Shown: piece by piece, positions 12,104 through 23,690 of the stretch | Layout: every line of letters starts with the position of its first letter | Position numbering within the stretch: the stretch's first letter is position 1 | Assembly: GCA_000727475.1 (NCBI GenBank) | Contig: KL647304.1 | Location: forward strand, 1,923,217-1,987,216 | Length of the DNA stretch: 64,000 bases | Origin: Sarcocystis neurona | Taxonomy: Eukaryota; Apicomplexa; Conoidasida; Eucoccidiorida; Sarcocystidae | Direction: 5' to 3' | Made by a program: the position numbers and the translations under genes | The notes under the pieces: model-generated | Told to the model about the DNA's origin: nothing | Database searches by the model: none | What the model saw: only the letters and a program-made list of their open reading frames with translations

Positions 12104-14923
12104 TTGGAACAGACAGCGGTCGTAGAGGGAGAACAAAGGAGCGCCAGCGACATCGCGCAGTCGGATTGTTATGTAATAGGCGGCCTTGCTTACAGATCCT
12201 GCAGGTATAAACATTTGAATAAATTGGAGAGGACACGCTGTTCGGCCTGTTTCTGCCTACAAGATTCTTATGAGCCTCATATTCAAGTGACATTACATAT
12301 ATAGTCATCTTTGGTACCACCGTACAGAATCGCTACAATACTCATGTACGCACAAATGCACATACACCATCAATCTGCCCTGGCAGCAGTCTACCGAAAG
12401 GGATCACACATGCAGACGTGGCAAACATAATCCTACACTTCAGTGCTGAAATTGCTAGCTTCACCCCAGTACGAATTGCCCAGTAATTCACGTCGACGCT
12501 TCTTTTACCTTAATACTGCAGAATAAGCTAAAAAAGCGTACGTGTACGGTACGGGCACAGGGTCTACAGATACTGCGCACAGGTTGACGATACTCCGGTT
12601 TCTCGGATGTTACAAACGTTCTACTGGTGAAAGCAGTACCGTAAGATTCGCTCCAAGTGCAATAGAATAATGGAGAACGGTGCACGCACGTGAGCACGAT
12701 AGGTGGTACATGGGACACATACGTATGTATAAAAAAATGTATCACATATACATGTATATGCGTCTGCACAAATGCGTAAACGGGAAGAGCTGCTCATGTG
12801 CCCCTGCAAAGAAAGCAGCATTAGTGACATCTGAAAAAAAGGCTGCTTCGCGTCTGTAATGTCTAACAGATAGACGTGCTTGTGCATATAGAAATAACAA
12901 CGTCGTGTATCCCTGTGCATGTACACAAAAAAGTACATAATTATATACATCCCGCAAGAGTACTTCAAAGTGGACGGAAGATCTGCGTATTCGTAAACCT
13001 GTGGTCTACTAGGGAAAGCCGCGCACTTACAAGTGCCGAGAAGGCTTACACGTGCAAGAGAGACCACACGTTGTATGAAGCAGTGATTCGTACAGAATAA
13101 AGTCAGAGATGAACAGCCATGTGTTTCCGCGCAGGTAGCCGCATGGCCAGCGCTTGATAGTGGAAAACTCTTAGTTGTGCATCGGCGTTTTATCACATCA
13201 ACATAAAGGTACATGATTTGAAGCACTTACAGACAACGCAACTGAAAGGACATTGTTGTCTGTTGTAGGAAGGACGAACCCTTCGCGCCACACGTTCACT
13301 CAAATCTGTGAGTCCGGAGAGAAGTGGAGAAGTAGAACCAGCGGCACTCACGTAAGAAATTTCATCACTGAATGTACGCGGAAACGGCCACAGTGAGTCC
13401 AGTAAAAAGTCCTCTGCTTATTTTGAGCAGAGGAGTTTTTAAGACAAACTATCGAAAGTAAGTAGAGGTTGCATTCCGTCACACCACAGCTACATGGATG
13501 TATTTACTACTTTGTAGCAGAAGATGTTGAGATAGACTTAATTATGAAGTCATGCATCAATGCTGTAGAAAAAGGGAAACGCAACCCAGACGTGTGACTG
13601 AACAGTTTCTCATTTTTTAGGAAGAGCGGCAGAACTGTACATGGACGTGACACACTTCAGTACGACACAGTCACCTACACACAGATCGACAATTCTTTGC
13701 GGCGGGTAGGTGCACGTACACATGTTTGTAGATACACGCCGCTGGTGCACTGTGGTCCAGCATATCACTCATATGACACTTGTTCGCTGACGTAAAACAA
13801 ATTGCCTTTCGGAAACGTCAGGACCCGGTGAAGGTAGATTACACAGTTGAACCCCCTGTTTCACCTCATGTGACCACATCTCATGTGTTAATGTGGGCGG
13901 CGACTACATAATTATACAAATGCATATATATATATATACGTATATTATACACTTATACCTAGACGATGTTACATCATCGAGCCTTTAAACCTCAGACGAC
14001 AAAAGTACGTCCTCAGGCAACAGCACAGCTGTTGCCCATACACACATCTGTGTACACACGTGTGAAGGGAGACACAAGCATGGATTCAAGCAGGCGGATG
14101 CCTGCACACAAGAGGCCCCTGTGCCTACAAATCATACACAGATACCATTTGCAAGTTATCAGCAATATTTAAGTCCGCAAACCCTGGCATGTTAACACAA
14201 TAAGCAAGGAGAGGTAGAGGCGCAGTTTTGCCTCCTGCGCTGTGTGCGCATTAAAAATGCCGCATGAAAGACACTTTCGCGAAGTCTTTTGTGCCCACAC
14301 AGACGAAAGGGCTTTATGAAAAACAGTAAAACGTCAGGAAACACGTTTCAGTCTACGGTACTATATGCTCAATTGGAGACTCAACAAGGACCATCTGCAA
14401 CCTCACAGCGCACGGCTAGTGGAGTAAATTACAAAAAAGTGGTTCCGATAACGTGTAGGGTTTGACAGACAAAGTATAAGGTACATCTTTTACACATATG
14501 ACAGAATATGGCCGTTTTGTACTCGGGTGAAGAACCTCTCCAATTACAGACACCCACGATACGAGAGACAGCAAGACATAGGGCAGAAGTGTGCCTAGAT
14601 AGGTGACTTCACGTCTGTAGGTAAAACGTTAGTATTCTTGCTTTTGGGGATAACACGTGGATATTGAGCTCTCGTATATACGTCTCTTCCTACAGGCCTT
14701 ATTGGCGTGTGTTCCTGGAGCACTGGTAAGGTGTGCTAGAAAGGACACTTGTCTAGTACAATCTTTAGACTTAATTGGATGAGGAAATGTGCACTCTACC
14801 GTAGAACGGCGCACGACAGCCATTACCTGGTAGACCTACACTTGTAGATACCTCTTCGACTGGAGCAGGAAGACGTCCCTTCTTAAAAGTGTGTTCTTCA
14901 GTTGCGAGCGATGCAGAGCGGAG
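12104..14923 (+). CDS. Candidate multi-exon gene of unknown function
   Basis: Seven plus-strand exons can be chained with compatible phases: 12104-12204, 12390-12468, 13269-13351, 13621-13705, 13963-14004, 14696-14725 and 14805-14923. The best splice sites are TGTTGTAG|GAAGG with CTCAC|GTAAGA for exon 3, CATTTTTTAG for exon 4, and CTTCCTACAG with CACTG|GTAAGG for the 30-base exon 6. Encoded pieces include EGRTLRATRSLKSVSPERS and GRDTLQYDTVTYTQIDNSL. Neither end is defined and no family is recognised. This lies in the gene-poor AT-rich block, where small exons with long introns would be expected. Opposite-strand frames in parts of the interval are also open, so single exons could be chance. 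Confidence 0.3.
13404..13440. repeat. Hairpin-forming inverted repeat
   Basis: Arms AAAAAGTCCTCTGCT (13404-13418) and AGCAGAGGAGTTTTT (13426-13440) pair with one mismatch around a 7-base loop. The structure sits between candidate exons. Confidence 0.8.
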
Positions 14924-16671
14924 GTCAACATGTTCTGACATGGGAAGGCATCCAACGAATACACATATATAGATGTACACTTAATTGTACGTGCACGTAC
15001 ATGAACGTGTTTTTGACTGTGGACATATCGCACCAGTACGGGAAATACTTGAAACAGCAGACGTTAGCAATGCGCTGCAGTATTCCTGGGGCTTTATTTG
15101 TCGATGGAGCCACGGACAGCGTAAAAAAAACGTCTTTTACACGGCGACACGGAATGAAAGCGTTTTTGCTCTTCATCTCCTTCTGCCTCAGGCATTCTGT
15201 ACACGCGCCTAACCTCACAAGATACACTAGCTCTTGCGTAGCTAAGACGCAGTGCACGAAGCATTGATACGCATGTAGTACCGCCGTCCAGAGGCTCCGG
15301 AATTGTGAAGGAAAAGAAGGACTGTCAGTAAGTGCGTCTGGCAAGTGGCTTCACTGGACGTATCCGTACCACTTTCGAAGTACTCAGACACTTTGGCAAG
15401 GCAACCCTATTAGACGACAAGTCAACCAGAACTGTCCAAGTTTACCACGTGGACAGAATTACACGTATTTTTTCACGTGTAGGAGAAGCAACTGCAGACG
15501 AGTCAGTATAAGTACACTGGGTACAACCTCGAGGACAGAATTACACGTATTTTTCTAACGTGTAGCAGAAGAAACTGCAGACGAGTCAGTGTAAGTACAC
15601 TGGGTACAACCAGCATCTCGCGGCTCTCCGCCAATCTGTATAAGCACCAGCAGAATGCTGAAGAGAAGCACTCAGAAAAACTGGCTGAGTTTATGAATCC
15701 AACCGACGTCTGCAACTCACACTGACTTCGTTGCCGAGGAATGATGCATTATCGCTGCAGGAAATGATACATCGCCCAAGCACATTGACCCGCATACAGA
15801 CGCCCATTTTGCAGCACACAAACAGGTTGCACACTTGTTGCTCCCGCTTCCATGTAATGAATGTATCAAGCCAAGCACACAGCAAGATAGGATTAGACTT
15901 CTGTAAGGAAGTGGGGGCAAGTAAAGATCTGCACAATACCCGCAGCTGCTGACGTGACGCAGGTGAGTGAGACGCATGATACGCATACGCAGAACAATAA
16001 AGACAGAACACACGCACCACTTTTCTTCCTGGTGTGACATCGCGTGTGTGACCAAGCATAGACAGAGAAAAGTTTTTAGCGCAGATAGAAGTACGCGGAG
16101 GAATAGACAACAGCACCTGCGGTCGACTGCCGAGCACTGATGTTACTGCAGCGGCTGCTAGCCAAACGAAAGAATTACTCGAGGTGTTGGACTAAATACT
16201 TATATCAAAAGCCCTTCACATCCAGAAGGTGGGAGAAGGACGGGGGGAACGTTTTTGGGCCCTTTTACTAGAAGACGCACCTGCAAGTACAAAAATCGTG
16301 TGCATAGAGGTATTCTGTATACACGCAACTGTGTAGAGAGATGCTTCTATGGGTACCCTTATACTCTTCTCAACTAACGCTCGAATCCGTGTACTGACAG
16401 ACAAAATACACATGTGCTGAATGCTTATAATCAAGTAAGTGCAACAGAGGAATAAACTCGCAGTGCTTGCACAGCGTGTTCTTTCTCGTGTCCTCACGCT
16501 GAAGCGACGGCAAGACATGTGCAAAAAGCAAGCATGTGTTGAACGTATACAAGTAAATACAGGCGAACAGCGGATAAAATCTTTGAGTTTGCCAGCAACG
16601 ACTTCACACTTTGTGTTCTCACTGTGAAACGGCGGCAACACATCTGCGAGAAGGACAAGAAGCCAAGTTGC
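14924..16671. other. Gene-poor spacer with a tandem duplication
   Basis: Mixed-composition DNA. The clear structure is the 82-base tandem duplication at 15451-15611. A frame on the plus strand near 15035-15210 and a longer one on the minus strand over the same bases are both open, and I cannot choose between them. Confidence 0.5.
15451..15611. repeat. 82-base tandem duplication with internal inverted repeats
   Basis: Two copies start GGACAGAATTACACGTATTT at 15451 and 15533 and end GTACACTGGGTACAACC. They differ by a few substitutions and small indels. Each copy carries ACACGT and ACGTGT about 8 bases apart, which could fold as a short stem-loop. Confidence 0.9.
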
Positions 16672-16965
16672 AGGTCCAAGCCTACGACTTCCGACAAGAG
16701 GGAACTCTGTCCTGGTGTTTGCAACTCTGTGAGTCCATGCGGTTGTACTTTATCGTTGACATGCGCTAAATATTCTGAATGTGTGCGCCGATCAACATGC
16801 CATTGTGGCCCGGAAGCGTCAAGGCAACCACACACAGCCGGATGTAACCTTTGTTTGGGAAAGGAGTATTGTACATACGAGCCGGAAGACACGGAAGTAT
16901 TCCAGTGTCGCGTCCGGTGCATGCATTCAGTCGTTTATCTCAGTTCTCACTTCAGACACGAGTAG
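16672..16965 (+). CDS. Cysteine-rich, EGF-like exon candidate
   Basis: The plus-strand frame from a possible acceptor CCAAGTTGCAG to the stop at 16965 packs about 14 cysteines into some 75 residues. The spacing suggests EGF-like or related disulfide modules (ELCPGVCNSVSPCG, then TCAKYSECVRRSTCHCGPE, then GCNLCLGKEYC). Such modules occur in secreted and micronemal adhesins of coccidia, which makes a surface or secreted protein the natural guess. The exon limits, the start of the gene and its partners are not defined. The cysteine density is far above chance for this base composition and is the main evidence. Confidence 0.4.
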   Translation, partial: RSKPTTSDKRELCPGVCNSVSPCGCTLSLTCAKYSECVRRSTCHCGPEASRQPHTAGCNLCLGKEYCTYEPEDTEVFQCRVRCMHSVVYLSSHFRHE

Positions 16966-17227
16966 ATTAGGGAGACATGCAAGAAATCGTAGTCTAGCTG
17001 CCTGTCTGAATAGGAAAATGTACACGTGAATACACTCGCATATACACGTATACGGATAGAGCCCAGCGAAGCGGACAGACTCCGAAAAAACAGCATTTGA
17101 TGATGCGATACGTAGAGGCGGGACAACACTTAATCATGTACAGTGAAGCTACGGAGAGGCTACTGCAGTACTTTGTCTTCTCTGCATAGGCACGGGACAA
17201 CACGCGAGAACTACTGGCATTGTCGAC

Positions 17228-17312
17228 ATCATTGGTAGTAGTAGTTGTTGTTGTTGTTATAGCAGTAGTAGTAGTAGTAGCACTACTAATTCTACTGCTA
17301 ATACTACTACTG
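17228..17312. repeat. Trinucleotide microsatellite with inverted halves
   Basis: Runs of GTA/GTT and TAG are followed by CTA/ACT runs, so the block can fold back on itself (AGTAGTAGTAGCACTACT and CTACTGCTAATACTACTACT). Confidence 0.75.
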
Positions 17313-18959
17313 TAGTGCTTCACTGCTCACGCCCCCACAGTACTTCTATGCAGAGGATTTGCATAGCAATTAAGCAGAGAGCTGTACGACCTCATGGTTA
17401 CCTACGCACGGACAGTGGATGGGCAGTACGTGAAAATGTGTGCAAATTGTGCCGACACGGTAACGCGGTTTTCTGCATTTCAAAGACCACGGTGGTCCTT
17501 CGAAAAAATCCATCCGACCACTACATATGTATTTAGGCCCTTGTGAAAGCCATGCGTCCTATCTTTGTAGGGACTGGAATAGAAGCAGCAGGGCTCTGTA
17601 AACCTTTGTGTATTCAAACATTTGTGTGAAAACGCCCTTGTGACTTTTTCATAATCATTGGTTCCATGTTACCGTAAGCCGCATCCCTTCTCTCTAAGGA
17701 CCCCCACCGGCACAGAGACGGCAGCAGACGATGTTGGCCAGAAGATGTGGAGCGCTTATAGATACAAAAAAAAGATACATTCGCGCTGATAACGACACAG
17801 TGGATACACACTATATAGGTATGTATACATAGGCTGTTTTACAAAGACACCTGCATGGACACACTTATATTGTAACAGGTGTACGAGCCTTAAATCCACA
17901 ATTCATCAGCCCTTCTTGTCAAACGGGAAGACAACAATGCAGAATGCATGTGTGTCGTAATACGTGTGTAAACTCTGGTAAACACGTATAATCTCCTCAG
18001 CGTACACAGGCATGGGCACGCTCATAACGGGCAACACCCGACGGCATTGCTCTACACCAAAGAGCTCACATTGCCTTACTGTTTATGTTTCATTCCGCTG
18101 CCTACGGGTGCACTCTTCCTTCCTGAGAGTATATTGGTGCATGTGTGTACAAGTGAGCGCAGGTGTGTGGGAGTGTGTGCCGACTTGTAGAGGTCGAAGG
18201 GGAAACACGCGGAGGTGTCGATTCAAGTGCTTTCTGCGGGCAAGTTGTGGCGACGACTTTATACTGTTCCTGTTCCTGCAGAAAAAAGCTACGGAAGAAA
18301 GTTCCTCTGCACGTTGGAGCCAATAAACATGCATCTATCTATGTTAGGATGTGCATCCGTCCGTATCCTGGACCGTATATGAGCATACACGTACGTCTTA
18401 GTATACACGTCTCAATGAGAAGACATATGTATTGCTGGCCAGAGACTGGTTCATATGTGCATTAGACATAGCAGATAAATGCGTGGAAAACACACGCAAA
18501 CGCGTGTGTCGTCAACACAGCCGTTTGCACGTGTGAGGGTTTTGTACTTCCCTAGTGAAACATGCCAGGACGCGGAAGACTTTTCGAGGCCTCCGATTAC
18601 TTGTTTCTCGGTCATGGACTGTGCTTGCTCTAACACTGCCGGCGCTACTACCATTTGTGGCTGCTATCCCTCCTGGATCTCGCGCCGAACGAGAGCGCGT
18701 TTTCGACTTGTATACAGGCTGCTTACTTGTACTTGACTGACATATATGTATATATATATATGTATGTTAGTGGATGCAGACGCGCCTATATGCTGATTAC
18801 TAACTTGCGGACAGATGCACAACAGTGATCTATGTGAACGACTTTGTGTGTATATATATATATATGTATATGCATGCGGTCGCTATGTATAATAGGTGTA
18901 CATGTACGGATAGATAGGTAGATACATGGGCAGCAATGTCCCCACTTGGTATGTACGTC

Positions 18960-19240
18960 GATATCTGAAGAAGAAACAGGCAAACGTGGAAGTATGAAGC
19001 AGAGAAAGAGGGACCGCGAAGACACAGGTGAAGTCGAAAATAAAAGTGGAGCAGGCTAAGGAGGAGAAGACAGAGAACAAGAGACGAGGGAAACGGAGAA
19101 GAAGAAGAGGAAGCAGAGCGGGTAGAGCGACAGAAAGTAGGTCGTTAAGGAGAGGGAGATGAACAAGCGTCCGCAAGTGAACAGAGAAAAAGGGAAGACG
19201 TACGGAAACAAGAGCACGGAGAAAGAAAGGCACCCTGACG
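18960..19240 (+). repeat. Purine-rich asymmetric tract
   Basis: The plus strand is dominated by A and G (GAGAAGAAGAAGAGGAAGC and similar) for about 280 bases. No stable coding frame runs through it. Confidence 0.6.
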
Positions 19241-20599
19241 TCCGTGTTTGGGATAGCGTTAGGAAGCTAGTTCCGACGCTGACGGGGAATCACACGAAAC
19301 AGACACCACCGAGGGCAGCGGGATGTGAGCCCCAGCAAAAAGGCTGAACCCGGAAAGGGGAAGAACACACAGGAATTCTAGAGGCTGGGGCACACAGCAC
19401 AATAGCTACTTCTTTTTCTGTCTCTCGTATTCCCTGTATTCCTCTCCTTGTCACTGTCTCCGCCCTTCTCTCTGTAAACATGTGTCCACACGCGTACATC
19501 TGCACGAAAGGGCGTCACAGAGACAGAGGGCAAACAACAGCTGCGACAGTCACACCAGCGGTGACAGCCTCAGGGCAATAAACGAGAGCCTGCAGCACCG
19601 CGTATGCGGATGCCAAGGATTACCAGCAGCAGCAGGGAGAGCAGCGTACGCAAGCCGTAGAGCAGCGTTTTGATGAAGATGCGACAACAACGACAGTAAA
19701 AACGCCAGCTCTCCACCCACACACGCAGGAAGGGCAGCACGGACTCCATCAAAACCTCGGCAGGACCACATGAACTAGCGAACACCGTGGGCCGCCACAA
19801 ACTTCAAGAGCCACACGAAACACAGCCACGCCACACATGTACACGTACGTGTACTTCCGCAGATATGCATAGAAGAGCGGCTCAAACAAACAGCAATTAC
19901 TGATGAATTTATATCTCTAAGTACCTACACAGGTAGACAGAAGCAGCAGAGTAGATGTGCTGCGCATGGTTCAGAAGACGGCACTTGTGCCGGATCAGCT
20001 GGGCAGCTCCGTGTACGGTGCATCAAAACGGCAGCATTTTGCTTGATTAGCTTTGTAGCTTCACAGGAAATGGAGGCACCAGCGTTGAACGCCGTGTGTG
20101 GTGTGGGGATTAGGTTGAAGTTTTTCAGGCTTACAAAGAAACGGTTTCAAATAAACCTGATGGTGTTGCGATAGGTTACCGCACGTACACGTCCTTAGTT
20201 GACCTGCACGACTCTCTGTATGTGCGCCTGTGTGTGCATCTGTGTGTACACGCATTTGTTAGTCTATTCGTGTCCAAGTGCGTTTTCGTGTAGAATCCTA
20301 AGTTTGTGCGTACACAGATCTATGCGACAAGCAAATATGCATATATATATATATATGATAAATACATTTGACACTCATGTGTGTACCTATATGTGTCTAT
20401 GTTCAGACAGGCGTACACCATATATGCACGTCTGTATACTCGCCTGCGTTTGCGCTGATCAGTGTGTGCCTCTTGTGCCTCTCTGCAGAATAGTGCTGTC
20501 CTACTACGTATATATGTATATGCGTGTGTGCTTCTATCCAAACGGACCCGTGCCAGCTGTACACCCGCTCGCGTGCTCCTGCTCTGCCCTTTAGCGTGT

Positions 20600-23500
20600 A
20601 CGCACCTGCTGCATCCTGCAGTCGTCGACAGACCAGGGGACAGCAGCACCAGCGGAGGGAGAAGCAGGTGCGAAACAACCAGCACTAGCAGCAGAAGGAG
20701 AGAAGGAAACAGTTCAAGGAGACACGAAGCACCGGCGGAACCAAAGGAAGTAGCGCCAGCAGGGGAGGAAACACCAGCAGACGCAGCAGGCGAGAGAAAG
20801 GCTGCAACTGTGGAGGAAGAAACAAACGCTGCAGACGAGGAAGTAGCAGCAACTGAGGAAGGAAAACTAGCAGCAGCAGCAGAAGCGGGGAAAACAGCAA
20901 GCATTAGCGGCAGCAGATGAAAAACCGGCAGTGGCACGAAGGAAAGAAACTGCGGCTGGTGAGTCTTCAGCGCGGTGTTGCGTGCTGCAAATCTCTACGC
21001 GCCAGAACGTGGAAACAAATCTTGTAAACCCGTCTGCTTCTGCGCTCTGGTGTTGCTGCAGCTTGCGGTTATAGCATCCCTCTTACCTGTTGCAGCAGTG
21101 CGTGCATCAATAGCAGCTGCATGTGTTCGTGTACAGCAGTGGTTTGCTGAGACTGCTTGCAGCTGCTGTTGGTGTCTCGATGCTGCAGCAGCTATCCGCC
21201 CTCGTCGCATGCAGAAGAACAACAATTTTGTCTAGAGATTCGCTGCGCACTAGAACCGAAGCAGCAGCACCAGCACCAACAGCAGAAGCAGCTGCTTCGT
21301 CACTACCGGCAGATGCCGCAGGAAGAGCGGACGCTGCCACAGGGGAGAAGCAGCACCCGGTGAGCCGCCTACAAGCCGTTGCGAACCTAAAAAGTGACAG
21401 GGGCACATTCCTCACGAGGAGCGTGGTGAGATACACCTGCTGGAGGATCCAGCACTCGCAACAGAGGACGCAACCACACAAATACACGCAACACTAGAGG
21501 CATCACCAGGTGCAGCACCAAAACCAGGAGAAGATGCGGGAGTAGAATCAACACGACTTCGAAGATGTCGTCCCTGCGTAAGCAAAAGTGTCGATGACAA
21601 AATCAGACTTAGCAGACAGCCGCATGGCATCTTTGCACTCGGGTCAGCTGCTGCAGCAATCATTCGAGTAGAGAAACGGCGTTACGCGTGCCGCACTACA
21701 ACAGCTTCCACAGCGTCGTAGAGGGACTGTCACTTAATCGCCGCAGTCGAATGCGTCTTCCACAGCTGTCCGCTCACCAAGTAGTCGCTGCAGCAGCAAG
21801 AGTTCTGACGGCAGGGGAAGCACGAGCAGGTGCCTTCCGCAACGCACAGCAGCAGCAGCAGCAAGGGTACCGCAGGAACCAGGAGAGGCAGTGGCAGTGG
21901 AAAGAAGTCGAGTAGCAGCAGAAGCGGGTGGAATGGGAGCATCGCCTATAGTGGTTGTTGAAGCGGATCGGGGTTCCTTAATAACAGCATTAAAAACAGA
22001 AGTCGCAGGGGGTAGGAGGTGTGGCCACAGCGTTTGAAACAGCACTGAAAATGCAACCGCTCACAAGGCAAGGCTGCCCCTTTTCCCGCAAGCCGATACT
22101 GTGCACCCGCAGCAGCAATACGGCGGCAGAAGGCTGAGGGAGACGAAGAGGAAAAGCAGTGACAGCAAGAGCAGGAATAATACCTGCAGGAGTAACAGAG
22201 CGTGAGATGTCAGCAGCTTCAGCCCCGCAATTGTTTCTGGAGAGCCTGCGGCAGCAGGGGGTTGTGCAGACGCAAACGTTCTCGGCAAACAATATGCGAC
22301 AGAGTCGGCCGGCAGCGGTTCCGGCAGCGCCGCTGGTGTATCTGATATCATCTACTGCCGTATATCTGCGAGGCTGGCAGCAGCTGTTGCTGCTATTCCT
22401 ACTCCTGCTTCTTCTGGGAGCAGCAGGCTGCTGTCTCATCTGCCGTCTTTGCTCGTGCAACTACAGCGGAGTTAAACGCAGCCACTGCTGCTGCAGTTGG
22501 TGAGTTTGCTCTGCTGCTTCTCAGAAGGCTTCGCGCATATATCACACCTCTGTGCGATTCGTCTCGCTGCCGCTGCTGCAATTGTCCAAACTTTAAAAAG
22601 AGTTCTCCCCTGCTGTTGTGTCAACTGCTGCGCTGTTGAGCGCGCACCTGGGAGGATGCCACCTGTTGCTGCCGCTGTTGTTGCTGCTGCTGCTGGCTGC
22701 CTTAGCGCTGATACCTTGACTGCTGCGTGTCTTGCTGTAGCTCTTTTTTCCCCTACGGCTACTTTTGCTGCTATCCCTGTAGCATGTCTTGGTGCTTCCC
22801 CGCCCGTTGCTGCGGTCCGAGTGACACACGTGCAGTGCTGTCCTGCCTGCTCTGCTTCAACAGTCTCAAGAAGGACGACTTTCCGCAGCGAGTGCGCAGC
22901 GTATCCGTCAGGAGGAGCGGATGTGCTGCTGCCTGCGTCACAGCCTGCTGTTGATCTTGCTGTTGTTTTGGCTGCAGCTGGGGCAGCAGCGGTGGACGCT
23001 ATAGGGACTGCGTTGGGTGTGTATACCGTGATGCAGGTGGCGCTGAAGCTGACACAGCAGCAGCAAGTGCTGCTGGATCCGCTACAGACTCTGCCGCAAC
23101 AGCAGATATACTGCTGCTTACATGTATCTTTTTAAGGAGTCTGCCTCCGGGCTCTACAAGTGCACGCGCGGGGCAGGCAATGCCTCAGAGAATACTTTTC
23201 TGCATCAGAAAGTTACATAGCATGCCCGTAGCAGCTGCCTACGGCATGCGTGACTCCTGCGTCAAGGGGAGCTGCGCCGCGGCCCATAACAAGACATCGT
23301 TGCCGAATACTACTACTACTACCACTACTACTACTACCACCACGCAGCAGCAGCAGAAACGCAGCGCGCACAAGATCAGCAGCAGCGGGCGCAGAAACCT
23401 GCGCTCCGCTGAACTCAGAGACACACGCGTACAACAGTGGCCTGCAGGAGGACGGCAGCAGCTGCAGTAGCAAAAATTTCAGTGAGTGCGCAAGAGGAAG

Positions 23501-23690
23501 CCCATACAACGACAGCAGCAGGAGCTCAAACGGCGGCCGAAGAAGCGGCAGCTGCCACAAATGCAGCAGCACCAGTAGCATTACCGGCAAAGAGTGAAGG
23601 CATCAAAATTCCGCAGCAACACCGAGCACAGCCACAGGTCGCACAAGCAGCAGCAAATGCAGCTGCCCTCTTTTGACTTTTTGTACTTTT
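20600..23690 (+). pseudogene. Degenerate Ala/Glu-rich coding-like region
   Basis: Coding-like stretches appear in shifting frames. At 20640-20960 three plus frames in turn read Ala-Glu-Lys-rich peptide (for example EEETNAADEEVAATEEGK). At 21120-21420 another frame is open, and at about 21400-21715 a frame reads SVDDKIRLSRQPHGIFALG before a TAG. From 22.2 to 23.2 kb the pyrimidine-rich plus strand suggests coding in the opposite direction. No GT-AG pair restores one long frame. A decayed gene or genes is the simplest reading; unresolved exons are the alternative. No family is recognised. Confidence 0.3.
23308..23343. repeat. (TAC)n microsatellite
   Basis: Near-perfect TAC/CAC trinucleotide run directly followed by CAG repeats. 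Confidence 0.85.

Larger units (their letters stand above)
16966..20600. other. Gene-poor block with simple repeats
   Basis: It contains a trinucleotide block at 17228-17312, (TA)n at 18744-18765 and 18850-18866, a purine-rich tract at about 18960-19240, and (TA)n at 20341-20357. One possible exon, 17373-17459 on plus, reads ELYDLMVTYARTVDGQYVK between an AAGCAG acceptor and a GTAACG donor. Near 18480-18740 frames on both strands are open. I support no gene here. Confidence 0.5.
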
